The translations under genes and the position numbers were made by a program. The notes below the pieces were generated by a model that saw only the letters and a list, made by a program, of their open reading frames with translations, was not told the DNA's origin and did not search any database. Positions 8,842 through 17,080 of a stretch of DNA of 52,615 bases are shown in pieces. Location: positions 1 through 52,615 of the IMG/VR virus record IMGVR_UViG_3300032117_000039. One strand, 5' to 3'. Within the stretch, counting starts at the first letter, position 1. Every line of letters begins with the position of its first letter. The stretch is from a virus.

Positions 8842-8844
8842 TTA
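8839..8844 (+). promoter_or_regulatory. TAGTTA start-site motif (8853 gene)
   Basis: TAGTTA ends 8 nt before the ATG at 8853, and its TAG is the stop of the glycosyltransferase gene. It is one of eleven exact copies 3-23 nt before start codons in this window. Confidence 0.5.
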
Positions 8845-8852
8845 GCCCAGGT

Positions 8853-9290
8853 ATGAGCTACAACCCATTTTTGCGCCGCCTGCTGGGCGAGTCGGACGAT
8901 GAAATCGCGCCGCCCGAGGTAGACGACGCGGCTCAGAGCCAGGCGCAAGCAGGTCCGGAGCCAGCCCAGATTGATCCGGAGCCAACCGAGATGGATGCGC
9001 CGCCAGCTCAATCCAGCACCGTGCCGGTTCAGGAGCTGGCCCGCATGTGGCAATCCGGCCAGAAGATGGACGTGGCCACCCAGCTGATGTTTACACCCGC
9101 CAGCTACGTTGATTTTGTCAACCTGTGCTTTGTGATCGGCCAGGGCGCAGGGCGCGAGCTTGGCCAGCTGCTGGACGAGCTGGCGGATTCGGAGAACATT
9201 CCCGTGCCGGAGCCGTCGTCCGATTATTCCCAGATTTTGCAGCGGGTGGTCGCCAACCGTGACAAAGGCACAATGGAGCCGGTTTCGTGA
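8853..9290 (+). CDS. Probable internal head protein, LGE leader
   Basis: Function unknown. The first 13 residues (MSYNPFLRRLLGE) match the leader shared with the genes at 9287, 9499, 10510 and 41283, ending in a T4 prohead-protease-type LxE site. After the leader comes an acidic Pro/Gln-rich stretch, then a helical domain (about residues 55-145). By analogy with T4 capsid-targeting peptides, the protein may be packaged in the prohead core and cleaved after E13. A TAGTTA motif precedes the start. Confidence 0.7.
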   Translation: MSYNPFLRRLLGESDDEIAPPEVDDAAQSQAQAGPEPAQIDPEPTEMDAPPAQSSTVPVQELARMWQSGQKMDVATQLMFTPASYVDFVNLCFVIGQGAGRELGQLLDELADSENIPVPEPSSDYSQILQRVVANRDKGTMEPVS

Positions 9291-9502
9291 ATGCACTGAT
9301 TGCACAGGTACTGGGCGAAGACAGCGAAACCTCCGGCAGCCCGGAAGAGCGCCGGGAGGTGGAGCTGGCCAACGCCATTGTGGCCGCCGCCAAGCGCGGC
9401 GACCGCGACCAGATCATCGCCCTGGCCAGCGAACTGATCCGGATGCACGATCCGGCCACGGCGGCCTCCTACGACCGGGAAATGTCAAAATTACGCGTAT
9501 GA
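9287..9502 (+). CDS. Probable internal head protein, LGE leader (71 aa)
   Basis: Small unrecognised protein starting at a GTG that overlaps the upstream stop by 4 bp. Its first 11 residues (MNALIAQVLGE) carry the LGE leader. The remainder is one or two charged helices (ERREVELANAIVAAAKRGDR, then IIALASELIRMH). The size and position before the protease and capsid genes recall small T4 head-core proteins such as gp67 and gp68, but no homology can be claimed. Confidence 0.7.
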   Translation: MNALIAQVLGEDSETSGSPEERREVELANAIVAAAKRGDRDQIIALASELIRMHDPATAASYDREMSKLRV

Positions 9503-10104
9503 ATCCAATGTTGAAACGTGTGCTTGGCGAAGAGCGCGGCACCAAAGGGGTAATTCCTGACGACGCCGAAGAGCACGACATGACCCAGGAAGTGGTAGGC
9601 AAACCGCTGGCTCCGCTGACCCGGGTGGTCCAGGAACCCAGCAAGCCGACCGGCGAAAAGGAGAAGTACCTGACGCCGTACTCGGCGCTGACCGCCCCGG
9701 ACTGCACGCCCGACTCACAGCAGCCCATCGACCCCTCCAAAGTGCCAGGCAGCGGCAGCCCGCAGAAGTTTACCGTGGCTGACCTGGAGAACGCCCCGGA
9801 GCTGCCCCAGAACGGCATGGGCCAGAGCGATCCAGCCATGCGCGCCATGGATGTGCTTTTGGGCCACCGGCGCACTGGAGCGCCTGCGCGCAACGGCCAG
9901 GAGATGGCCGCCGCCGGAGCCGTGTCCACCGAGGAGGCTGAGGCCATGGTGCAGAATATGACGGTCTTGACTGAAGACGCGCCCCAGGCGCAGGGCCACG
10001 CCGCCATGGCGTTGCTATCGGCCAAGGACGGCGGCACGATGCCGGAGCCGACCAGCAATTTTAATCCCACCAACGCCTACGAGGCCCTGCGGAGGTTCAT
10101 GTGA
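9499..10104 (+). CDS. Probable internal head protein, LGE leader (201 aa)
   Basis: Unrecognised. The ATG at 9499 overlaps the previous stop by 4 bp, and the product begins MNPMLKRVLGE, the clearest form of the shared leader. The body is polar, rich in Pro, Gly and Ala, with a helical part near 105-180 (DPAMRAMDVLLGHRR, then STEEAEAMVQNMTVLTED). It would be cleaved after E11 if the leader is a prohead protease site. It overlaps the next gene by 4 bp. Confidence 0.7.
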   Translation: MNPMLKRVLGEERGTKGVIPDDAEEHDMTQEVVGKPLAPLTRVVQEPSKPTGEKEKYLTPYSALTAPDCTPDSQQPIDPSKVPGSGSPQKFTVADLENAPELPQNGMGQSDPAMRAMDVLLGHRRTGAPARNGQEMAAAGAVSTEEAEAMVQNMTVLTEDAPQAQGHAAMALLSAKDGGTMPEPTSNFNPTNAYEALRRFM

Positions 10105-10583
10105 GCCAGGACGCCGACACGTTCTGGGGCCGGTGCTCGGTGATGACCGAAGCTGAGATCGCGGCCAGTCCTTTGGTTTACCACTCCCACAGCCAGCCGC
10201 ACTGGCGTGACGACAACACCTGCTCCCACTGCGGCGGCATGAAGCCATCCATCGCCCTGGAGGCCATCAAAAACGGTGCGACGGTGGTGCCGACCGACAA
10301 GAATTACAAAATCTACCTGGAGCCGGTGGCGGGCCAGCACCTGCCCAGCAGCCCGGCCAACAAGTGCTACCTGAACCATTTCAGCGAAGCCCAGGCCGTC
10401 GAATTCGTGCTCCTGAATGAGCAGGGCAAGATGAAGCTCGCGACGCCAGGCCGATTTTACAGCGGGCTGTGCTTCGGTATCTACAAAGACGCCATAACCA
10501 AGGCACTGCATGAACACAACGCTACGAAGAGTCCTGGGGGAGAGCCAGCAAAGCCAGCCGACCCAGTCCCTGGAAGTAATTGA
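10101..10583 (+). CDS. Hypothetical protein with single CxxC
   Basis: Unrecognised 160-aa protein starting at a GTG that overlaps the upstream stop (ATGTGA). A CSHCG motif near residues 41-45 with nearby histidines (HSHSQPHW) suggests a metal site. Alternative start ATG at 10143. No LGE leader. Its end overlaps the next gene by 74 bp in another frame, a large overlap supported by the next gene's strong leader. Confidence 0.6.
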   Translation: MSQDADTFWGRCSVMTEAEIAASPLVYHSHSQPHWRDDNTCSHCGGMKPSIALEAIKNGATVVPTDKNYKIYLEPVAGQHLPSSPANKCYLNHFSEAQAVEFVLLNEQGKMKLATPGRFYSGLCFGIYKDAITKALHEHNATKSPGGEPAKPADPVPGSN

Positions 10584-10806
10584 GGCCACGCGCGCAGAGA
10601 CGTATCACGTCTGTCCGCACTGCCAGCAGGAAATTCACGAGAAGCACGTCTTTTTCCAGGGCGAGAGCATGGATCAGGCGTACCATTCCGACTGCAAAGG
10701 CCCGATCATCTGGCCGCCCAAGACCATCCGGGCCGCGCACGAAAAGTTCCGGCAGGCGGCCCGGGACCCGAACCACCCCTGGCACGACATTTTCGGCAAA
10801 GGATGA
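10510..10806 (+). CDS. Zinc-binding small protein with LGE leader
   Basis: 98 aa. The leader MNTTLRRVLGE is followed by a zinc-ribbon-like unit: CPHC at about 35-38, then histidines (EIHEKHVFF) and a later HSDCKG. The ligand set C-x2-C ... H-x2-C would suit one zinc ion. It overlaps the upstream gene by 74 bp and the downstream gene by 4 bp. If the leader acts as a capsid-targeting sequence, this would be a packaged zinc protein delivered with the DNA; that is inference. Confidence 0.7.
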   Translation: MNTTLRRVLGESQQSQPTQSLEVIEATRAETYHVCPHCQQEIHEKHVFFQGESMDQAYHSDCKGPIIWPPKTIRAAHEKFRQAARDPNHPWHDIFGKG

Positions 10807-11543
10807 ACGCCGCCCAGTTAGCCTTCAGCCTGTTGGAAACCGACGGCGAGTGGACGCCCGAGGGCTACACCCTGGTGGCCGCCGCCGACGTCGGGGACTA
10901 CAACATGAAGCTCTGGCAGGGCAAAAAGCACATCAAGGGCGAGGAGGTCAAGTTCAACGAAATTTCGCTCAACCGGCGCGGCCTGTCGTTCGACCCGGAC
11001 AGCCAGCAGAAGCGCCAGGTGGGCGGACATCACGCGTTGGGCCACCGGCACGAGTTTCTGGACCTGGTGCGCAGCTGGATTTCCAAGTACGGCACTCTCC
11101 TGGTCGGCAGCTACAACCAGGACAAGCTGAGCTTTTATCACCGGCTGCTGCGGCGCTACCTGCCCCGCGTACACGTGAGCGATCCATTTCCGCCGTTCGA
11201 CGAATCAGAGGGTGTGGCCGACTACTTCACCATCGGCGACGCCAGGAACATCCGGCCCATGGGCGAGTCCGCTGAAAACGTAGACCCGCAGCGGTACATT
11301 GACGAATTGCCGTCTACTTTGGACCGGATGAAAGAGGCGGCTCTGGAGCGCTACAAGGAGTGCCTGCCGGGCATAAATCGGGATAATTTTTGCGACTGGG
11401 CGGATGAAATTGCGCTCGCTATTGTATACGAGTTCATGCAACCAGATCAGCTTGAGCTGGTTGACAGTCGTGAATCGTTCAACTTAGCCTTCCAAGACCT
11501 GTCCGCCTACCTGGTAAAATATGCAGATTCCACCCTCCCCTGA
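10803..11543 (+). CDS. Hypothetical head-region protein (246 aa)
   Basis: Not recognised. The N-terminus MNAAQLAFSLLE is similar in length and ends in LLE, a possible weaker form of the prohead protease leader. The body is a mixed alpha/beta protein with an internal HHALGHRHEF histidine cluster (about residues 76-85). It is compact and lacks low-complexity linkers, unlike its neighbours. It overlaps genes on both sides. Confidence 0.65.
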   Translation: MNAAQLAFSLLETDGEWTPEGYTLVAAADVGDYNMKLWQGKKHIKGEEVKFNEISLNRRGLSFDPDSQQKRQVGGHHALGHRHEFLDLVRSWISKYGTLLVGSYNQDKLSFYHRLLRRYLPRVHVSDPFPPFDESEGVADYFTIGDARNIRPMGESAENVDPQRYIDELPSTLDRMKEAALERYKECLPGINRDNFCDWADEIALAIVYEFMQPDQLELVDSRESFNLAFQDLSAYLVKYADSTLP

Positions 11544-11790
11544 ACCCCTGCACGTGATCATCACCCGGGAGATGTTCAGCACCTTTTGCACGCTGACCAC
11601 TCCGGTGGACGGTTTCAGCGAAGAGCTTGAAATTGAGGAGGTTCGTGAGTGGTTCAAGCAGCGCGGCGCGAACATGGACGCCATCGAGGAAGCCTTGACC
11701 ATGGCCTGGAATTTTCTGAAGGCAGAGGTGCTAATTGAGAGGCCGCGACTGCCCAAAGCGCCGGTGCTGCCTTATTCTCCCAACATTTGA
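11521..11790 (+). CDS. Hypothetical protein (89 aa)
   Basis: Unrecognised small acidic protein with a helical core (EELEIEEVREWFKQRG, then DAIEEALTMAWNFLKAE) and a Pro-rich C-terminus. It overlaps the upstream gene by 23 bp and is followed by a 104-bp gap before the protease gene. Last gene of the small-head-protein cluster. Confidence 0.6.
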   Translation: MQIPPSPEPLHVIITREMFSTFCTLTTPVDGFSEELEIEEVREWFKQRGANMDAIEEALTMAWNFLKAEVLIERPRLPKAPVLPYSPNI

Positions 11791-11860
11791 TGTAGTTTCA
11801 ATCGTCTTAGCGGCGTTTTCGCGTTTCGTTTACTTTCGGCGGCGGTTCCTCGTGGTTATA

Positions 11861-11888
11861 GGCGGACCCTTTAATCAGCGCGTCCGCC
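11861..11888 (+). promoter_or_regulatory. Hairpin directly upstream of the protease/scaffold start
   Basis: GGCGGAC at 11861-11867 pairs with GTCCGCC at 11882-11888 around a 14-nt loop; the stem ends 6 nt before the ATG at 11895. It could limit ribosome access to the protease start and favour an internal scaffold start. No T-run follows, so it is not a terminator. The rest of the 104-bp gap shows no clear promoter. Confidence 0.4.
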
Positions 11889-11894
11889 GCATAC

Positions 11895-13571
11895 ATGAGA
11901 CAATACTTAGCCGAAGGCATTGCCGGAGCCTATACGTTCATCGTAGACCGGTCCAAACCTCCCGTTATCGAGAGCCGTCCCAACGGCGGAAGTGTTGCTC
12001 GCATACCGGGTCGCTTCAGCGTCTGTGACTGCGTCAACGGCAACAACCGGCGCTACAGCAAGCGCGTCTGGGAAAAGAATCTCACGCCCGGATCGCCGCT
12101 CCAGGAAGCCATCAAGCGCAACGCCGCCTTCGGCCTGCTGGAACATCCCAAGGACGGCCTGGTGACGCTGCAATCCCCGATTTCCCACCAGGTGGTCAGC
12201 GCGCAGATGGTGGAGTCCAAGGACGCGGACGGGAAAGTCATTCACGAGGTCATGGGCGAGATTGCGCTGTATAATCCCACGCTCATACCTGAGTCCGGCA
12301 AGCTGATGGGATTGATTGAAGGCGGCTACAATCCACTGGTGTCCAGCCGAGGCTACGGCTCCCTGAAGCGCGGAGCGGACGGCGTGGACAACGTGGAGGA
12401 GGACTACGTGTGTGAAAGCTGGGACGTGGTCATCAAGCCGAGTTTTGAATCCGCCGAACTGACCCCGCAGCGCCCCGCCCTCAGCACCTCGACCCCGCAG
12501 TTCGCCGCCCCTGTTTCCCCCAACCCCACCGCAGAATCTCTCCAACCGGCCAAAACGGCCCCAGTCCTCGAAGCCGAGACTGCCAAAAATTTGAAGGAAT
12601 CGTCGCCTTCATCTGGTTCAAGCAGTAGCCCTGCAACAGCCAGCAACAAACACACCACAAAAAATATGGAAATCAACGAAATCAAGACGCGGGTGACCGC
12701 GCTCCGAGGTTTGGAACCCACCAAGCTGAGCAGATTCGCCGAGTCCATGGGCCAAATCGAGGACTTGCACCAGCAGGTCTGCGAATGGGCTGCTGCCGAT
12801 CCGAAACGCTCCTGGGAAGCCCAGAAGCTGCACAAGGAACTCGACAGTCTGTCCGAGACCTGGACCCAATCGGCCCGCCTTCCCATCAAGGAGGCCAAAC
12901 GCCTGACCGAACAGAACGGCAAGCTGATGCGCGTCATCAACGCCACCGCTCAAACGGCGGTCACGTACAAGAAAAAGCTGGGCGAAGCCATCAAAGGCAA
13001 GCGCAGCGGCCAGAAGATGGTCGAAGAATTGACCCGGCGCGGTCAGGGCTGGCAACGCCTGGCGGAAAGCCGCAAGGCCAAGTTCCTGGCGCTGGAGCAC
13101 GACTTCGACACCTCCTGCGAGGCCCTGGACCTGATGGCCCAGCGCTATCACGAAGACGTCACGGAACTCGGTCGCCGGGTGATCGTCCTGGAATTCAAGG
13201 ACAAGGCGCAGACGCCGGAAATCCAGAAGGCGCTCAAAGAGGCCACTCGTCTCCGTCACATCGCGGTCATCCGGGAAAAACTGGAAGGCCCCAAGAAAGA
13301 TTCGGTCCAAGAAGCTGACGCGCTGAAACAGCCCAAAGAGGGCGAAGTGCCGTCCAAAGAAGGCATCAAGGACGAAAAGGTGAAGGGCGCTGGCAGCCCT
13401 GAATCCGGGAAAGTGGCCGCCGAACCGGGCAAGGTGAAAACCGAGTCCAACGACGCCAAGCCCGCTGCTCCGGCGATTACCGAAGCCCGTGTGCTTACCC
13501 AGAGTCGCGACATTCGCGACCTGAGCGAGTCCATCGGCCTGGTGCAACGCTTGAGCGGTTCAGTCAAGTAA
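11895..13571 (+). CDS. Prohead maturation protease (gp21-like) fused to scaffold (gp22-like)
   Basis: Residues about 1-200 look like the T4 gp21 / prohead serine protease family: NGNNRRYSKRVWEKNL, then the presumed catalytic His in GLLEHP (H84), and the presumed Ser in LVSSRGYGS (S150 or S151). A Ser/Pro/Thr-rich linker (about 190-257) contains two LxE sites (VLE and LKE), suited to self-cleavage. Residues about 258-558 are helical and highly charged, as in a scaffold core. T4 encodes the two as separate genes (gp21, gp22). The product itself begins MRQYLAE, an LxE site. The capsid gene follows. Confidence 0.85.
   Translation: MRQYLAEGIAGAYTFIVDRSKPPVIESRPNGGSVARIPGRFSVCDCVNGNNRRYSKRVWEKNLTPGSPLQEAIKRNAAFGLLEHPKDGLVTLQSPISHQVVSAQMVESKDADGKVIHEVMGEIALYNPTLIPESGKLMGLIEGGYNPLVSSRGYGSLKRGADGVDNVEEDYVCESWDVVIKPSFESAELTPQRPALSTSTPQFAAPVSPNPTAESLQPAKTAPVLEAETAKNLKESSPSSGSSSSPATASNKHTTKNMEINEIKTRVTALRGLEPTKLSRFAESMGQIEDLHQQVCEWAAADPKRSWEAQKLHKELDSLSETWTQSARLPIKEAKRLTEQNGKLMRVINATAQTAVTYKKKLGEAIKGKRSGQKMVEELTRRGQGWQRLAESRKAKFLALEHDFDTSCEALDLMAQRYHEDVTELGRRVIVLEFKDKAQTPEIQKALKEATRLRHIAVIREKLEGPKKDSVQEADALKQPKEGEVPSKEGIKDEKVKGAGSPESGKVAAEPGKVKTESNDAKPAAPAITEARVLTQSRDIRDLSESIGLVQRLSGSVK
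12666..13571 (+). CDS. Possible nested in-frame scaffold protein
   Basis: An in-frame ATG at 12666 sits exactly at the linker/scaffold boundary. It is preceded by an A-rich, G-poor stretch like the leaders before the capsid gene (13612) and the SSB gene (108). Translation from here would give a 301-aa helical scaffold alone, in excess over protease, as lambda Nu3 is made inside gene C. This is inference; cleavage of the full-length fusion at the linker could give the same products. Confidence 0.45.
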   Translation: MEINEIKTRVTALRGLEPTKLSRFAESMGQIEDLHQQVCEWAAADPKRSWEAQKLHKELDSLSETWTQSARLPIKEAKRLTEQNGKLMRVINATAQTAVTYKKKLGEAIKGKRSGQKMVEELTRRGQGWQRLAESRKAKFLALEHDFDTSCEALDLMAQRYHEDVTELGRRVIVLEFKDKAQTPEIQKALKEATRLRHIAVIREKLEGPKKDSVQEADALKQPKEGEVPSKEGIKDEKVKGAGSPESGKVAAEPGKVKTESNDAKPAAPAITEARVLTQSRDIRDLSESIGLVQRLSGSVK

Positions 13572-13611
13572 ACGCCATCAACCAACACAACAAACTAAGA
13601 AATAAATACTT

Positions 13612-15081
13612 ATGGTTATTCTAACTGAAAGTGGAAGACCGGTATTGGCATCTGATGGCGGGCACATTTCCCGCTTCATGGATGTCCTTGAGTGGGGCTA
13701 CCGCCTGGCGGAAACGCCGGTCGGGGTCAGCCGCGACAAAAATCCCCGAGGTCTTTGGGAAGCCAAAGGCTGGAAGGAATTCGTCGACCACATGCCGGAG
13801 CACAAGAAACCGCTGGCGGCGATCATGCTCGAAAACTGCCGCAGCCGTTTTGGCCGTCTGGACGAAGTCACTCGTACGACCTCCCTCGGGACGTTCGACA
13901 AGTGGATTTTCCCCATCATCGCCAACATGTCGGAAAACGACGTGATTGATCAACTGGTGGCCCTCCAGCCCATGGCTGGCCCGGTCAGCCAGATCGTGTA
14001 CATGGACATCGTCACCGGTCGGCGCAAAGGCCGCACCCCGGCAGGCGCACCCGTCTGGCGCGCGCTGCAAGGCGCGGTGGACCGCGACGATGACGCTGAT
14101 GAAGTCGTCCAGGACGAAACCGGCACCACGAATGGTTCCGGCGTGTTCGTGCTGGAATGGACTCCGATCCGCACCGGGACGATTTCCGGTTCCTTCGGTG
14201 ACGGCACCCAGTTCGCGGACGACGGCAACGGCCAGATCGTCAACGTGGCCACGGGCGCGTATATCGGCGTGGTGACCTATCAAGGTTCCGGCGCGGGTAC
14301 GATCACCGTCAGCGCGGAAACGGCTGCCAGCTACACTGTGAGCTACGCGTTCAACTCGGAAGGCAACCTGGCGATCCAGGACTACGAGATGAAGCTCTCC
14401 AGCACCCCCGTCACCGCCAAGGTGATGAAGCTGAAGACGCTCTGGTCCGAGGAAGCCGACCAGAACCTCCAGGCCATGTACAACATCAAGGCGGAGAGCG
14501 TCCTGCTCAACGCGTTGACCAACGCCCTGCAATACCAGAAGCACCGCCAGGTCATCTTTGACTTGCGGGCCAAGGCGGATGCCGGGTTCGTGGTCTGGGA
14601 CGCTATCGCTCCGGCGAACGTCAATTACCAGACGCACAAGTTCTCCATCATCGACGCGTTCGAGACTGCCTCGAACTTCATCTTCGGTTCCACGAACATG
14701 GTCGCCGGTAACTGGATGCTCTTGGGCCTCCAAGCCGCTACCGTGGTGGCCACGCTGCCGCAGTTCGTGCCGAAGAACAACCGGGTCCAGATGCAGGGCA
14801 TCACGTACCTGGGCGACATCGGCAACAAGAAAGTGTTCGCCGATCCCCACTATCCGGTGAACGAGTTCCTGGTCGGCCACAAGGGCGATCAGTTCCTCAC
14901 GACCGGCTACGTGTTGGCCGAGTACCAGAAGCTGTACACCACCCCTGACGTGGTGCTGCCTGACTTCATCCATCAACGGGGTTTTGCCACGAGCTTCGCG
15001 CGCAAAATGATCAACTCGAAGATGTTTGCACGCGGCCTCGTGCAGAATAGTCCAAGCGCTTTTGGCCAGACTATCGGTTAA
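13612..15081 (+). CDS. Major capsid protein (T4 gp23-like, HK97 fold)
   Basis: 489 aa. The diagnostic segment FDKWIFPIIANMSENDVIDQ, continuing through LVALQPMAGPVSQIVYMD (about residues 102-138), matches gp23-type capsid proteins, where LIANEIVGVQPM-like text precedes an A-domain strand. An inserted Gly/Thr-rich beta domain lies at about 185-250. The C-terminal part (DPHYPVNEFLVGHKGDQFLTTGYVLAEYQ) is also typical. Candidate LxE processing sites near the N-terminus are LTE, VLE and LAE. An A-rich leader precedes the start and a strong terminator follows, as expected for a highly expressed gene. Confidence 0.93.
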   Translation: MVILTESGRPVLASDGGHISRFMDVLEWGYRLAETPVGVSRDKNPRGLWEAKGWKEFVDHMPEHKKPLAAIMLENCRSRFGRLDEVTRTTSLGTFDKWIFPIIANMSENDVIDQLVALQPMAGPVSQIVYMDIVTGRRKGRTPAGAPVWRALQGAVDRDDDADEVVQDETGTTNGSGVFVLEWTPIRTGTISGSFGDGTQFADDGNGQIVNVATGAYIGVVTYQGSGAGTITVSAETAASYTVSYAFNSEGNLAIQDYEMKLSSTPVTAKVMKLKTLWSEEADQNLQAMYNIKAESVLLNALTNALQYQKHRQVIFDLRAKADAGFVVWDAIAPANVNYQTHKFSIIDAFETASNFIFGSTNMVAGNWMLLGLQAATVVATLPQFVPKNNRVQMQGITYLGDIGNKKVFADPHYPVNEFLVGHKGDQFLTTGYVLAEYQKLYTTPDVVLPDFIHQRGFATSFARKMINSKMFARGLVQNSPSAFGQTIG

Positions 15082-15103
15082 GCCTAGCCGCTTAAGTCTT
15101 CAC

Positions 15104-15130
15104 AAACCCACGGGAAACCGTGGGTTTTTT
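15104..15130 (+). terminator. Rho-independent terminator after the capsid gene
   Basis: A perfect 10-bp stem (AAACCCACGG with CCGTGGGTTT) and a GAAA tetraloop end in a run of six Ts, 22 bp after the capsid stop. It closes the head operon. Confidence 0.92.
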
Positions 15131-15132
15131 AT

Positions 15133-15159
15133 TTGTTGCGTTTGACTGCATGATACATT
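15133..15159 (+). promoter_or_regulatory. Possible promoter of the GIY-YIG gene
   Basis: TACATT at 15154-15159 ends 5 nt before the ATG, with a weak TTGTTG at 15133-15138. The same -10 hexamer occurs in the promoters near 22190, 24435 and 25283. The -35 match here is poor, so this one is tentative. Confidence 0.3.
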
Positions 15160-15164
15160 AGTGT

Positions 15165-15944
15165 ATGTACATGAGCTACACATCTAAGAATAATCCAAAG
15201 CATGCGTACAAAGTACGTTGGAAGTACACAGACGAAGAGCTGATGGCATCTGCTGCGCAGTATCCGCATCGTTCGCACTGGAAGCGCTACGCCAACAACC
15301 ACTACCAGGCGGCTAGTTCAAGGGGCCTGCTTGACCGGTGTTGCGCCCACATGACGCCTATGGCCAGCCCGTTCGCGGCTGACTACGAAATCTACGTGTA
15401 CGAATTTGCCGACAAGCACGCGTACGTCGGGTTGACTTTCTTGCCACGAGCCAGGCAGTACGCGCACAAGGTCAGTGGCCCGGTAGCGGAGCACGCTGAT
15501 GTCTGTGGCACCTACACGCGCAAGGTTCTGGCCACGAGCTTGACCCGGGAGCAAGCTCCGGAGGCGGAGAAGCTGGCCATCGCGCAGTACAAGAACGAAG
15601 GCTGGACCATGTTGAATCGGAATAGCGGAGGCTCTGTTGGCACTGTGCGTGGTCGCAAGTGGACCAAAGAGCTGATCGTGGCAGAAGCTCGGAAGTTCAC
15701 TACCAGACAAGCCTGGATCGACGGCTCTCAGGGGTCTTACCGTGTTGCCAAGCGGGAGGGTTGGTTCGAGGAGGCCAGCGCCCACATGCCCAAGCGTGAC
15801 GGCACTAGCCAGATCGGTCACAAGGTCTCAGCCGCCACACGGCGAAAGCAGTCAGCCGTAAAACTAGGCCGCCCGCAGACGCCCGAGCACCGCGCCGCCC
15901 GCAGCGCCGCCGTCAAGCTCTGGTGGGCTTCTCGGCGCGCGTAA
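15165..15944 (+). CDS. GIY-YIG homing endonuclease with NUMOD-type repeats
   Basis: Free-standing homing endonuclease (259 aa). The GIY-YIG motif appears as IYVYEF (76-81) and YVGL (87-90), followed by conserved Arg and His (LPRARQYAHK) and a later Glu in the AEKLAIAQYKNEGW segment. An N-terminal part (about 20-62) and a part near 168-200 look like repeated DNA-binding modules that share a WK..A..Y/W pattern. A C-terminal NUMOD3-like stretch follows (GHKVSAATRRKQS, then TPEHRAARSAAVK). It lies just beyond the capsid terminator, a common place for such mobile genes. Confidence 0.85.
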   Translation: MYMSYTSKNNPKHAYKVRWKYTDEELMASAAQYPHRSHWKRYANNHYQAASSRGLLDRCCAHMTPMASPFAADYEIYVYEFADKHAYVGLTFLPRARQYAHKVSGPVAEHADVCGTYTRKVLATSLTREQAPEAEKLAIAQYKNEGWTMLNRNSGGSVGTVRGRKWTKELIVAEARKFTTRQAWIDGSQGSYRVAKREGWFEEASAHMPKRDGTSQIGHKVSAATRRKQSAVKLGRPQTPEHRAARSAAVKLWWASRRA

Positions 15945-15960
15945 TTTGTTCTTCCAGGCT

Positions 15961-16575
15961 GTGAGCAATTTGCTGCCAGCCAAGATCGAACGGGTGTTCG
16001 CCGTCAGCCCGACCGGCGAAACCTCCGTCGTCAAGCCAGGGCCGCCCAAGAAGCTTTCCCTGGGCCAGCGGCACGCCGCCTGGCGCATCGGCCTGATGGC
16101 CGTGAACCAGTTCATGAAGGAGCAGGGCTTTGAGAGCGTCATCGGGGCCTCGACCACGCACTTCGGCTGGCTGAAGGGAGATTTCTCCGTCAACGTCTCC
16201 CTGCGTCAGCCGTCAAACATCGCTTACGTCACCTCCTACGAAGGCTACGACCCGCACGCCAAGAAAAAGTCCCTGGGCAAGGACATCACCGGCCACGAGA
16301 TGTTTGGGGTCACGGCCCAGGTCACCACGCTCAAGGAGGCCCTGGGCGGCGGCAAGTACGTGCTGATGGTGGACGCGTCCACACTGAGCGGCACGGCCAA
16401 TCCTGTCTACATTCCGCTGGAAGCGGAAGACGACGGTGGCAAGCCCGCGCAGTACGTCTACAGGAACGTGTTGGGCGTCATCGCCATGATGGCCCAGGCG
16501 GACCAGGGGCTGAAGGACGCTTTCGCCGCCGACCAGGTCAGGCTGGCCCAGGAGCGCCAGGTCCAGCTTGACTGA
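15961..16575 (+). CDS. Hypothetical protein (204 aa)
   Basis: Not recognised. The GTG at 15961 is preferred; a TTG at 15946 is the alternative. The product is mixed alpha/beta with a helix near 36-52 (AAWRIGLMAVNQFMKEQG) and a C-terminal helix ending in AQERQVQLD. The following 151 bp (16576-16726) hold no gene and no convincing promoter. Confidence 0.65.
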   Translation: MSNLLPAKIERVFAVSPTGETSVVKPGPPKKLSLGQRHAAWRIGLMAVNQFMKEQGFESVIGASTTHFGWLKGDFSVNVSLRQPSNIAYVTSYEGYDPHAKKKSLGKDITGHEMFGVTAQVTTLKEALGGGKYVLMVDASTLSGTANPVYIPLEAEDDGGKPAQYVYRNVLGVIAMMAQADQGLKDAFAADQVRLAQERQVQLD

Positions 16576-16726
16576 GCACAAATCGGTCCACTTCTCAGTT
16601 TCTGCCGGTAGGTAAACACCTGATAGGCACTTAGCTAAAAACAGGCTAGGGTCAGGTTCGTGAATTCTGTCTTTTGTTTTCGACCTGGTGCGCATTGTAG
16701 CGACACCGCCCAACTCCTTTTAATTT

Positions 16727-17080
16727 ATGAACGATCAACAATTTGACGTGCTGTCAAAGCAGATTTCCGATTTCCGCAAGTCCATCGGAACGCCTGCAAC
16801 CGTACAGGACCTGCAAAGAACGAAAGAACTAATAATGAGTGCAATCACAGACTGGGCGGCCACCGAAGATGCCGACCTGACGGGAATTCAAACGGCGCTG
16901 GCTGCCGTGGTCACGGGCATTTCAGCCTTGGATGCTGAAATTACCGCCTTCAACAACTCACCCGGGACCCTGAGCGCCGCCGACCAGGCCGCGCTGACTA
17001 CCCTGAAAGCGCACAGTGCGGCGCTGGTGACCCAGGCGCAAGCCATCTCGACGGTCGCGCCCGTGGCTCCTGCGTCCTAA
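16727..17080 (+). CDS. Hypothetical coiled-coil protein (117 aa)
   Basis: Unrecognised. N-terminal amphipathic helix, then a long Ala-rich heptad-like region (TGIQTALAAVVTGISALDAE, later AADQAALTTLKAHSAALVTQ) and a Pro/Ala tail. An internal ATG at 16834 would give a shorter form beginning MSAITDW. No Shine-Dalgarno is visible. Such small Ala-rich helical proteins are common near phage structural genes, but no role is clear. Confidence 0.6.
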   Translation: MNDQQFDVLSKQISDFRKSIGTPATVQDLQRTKELIMSAITDWAATEDADLTGIQTALAAVVTGISALDAEITAFNNSPGTLSAADQAALTTLKAHSAALVTQAQAISTVAPVAPAS

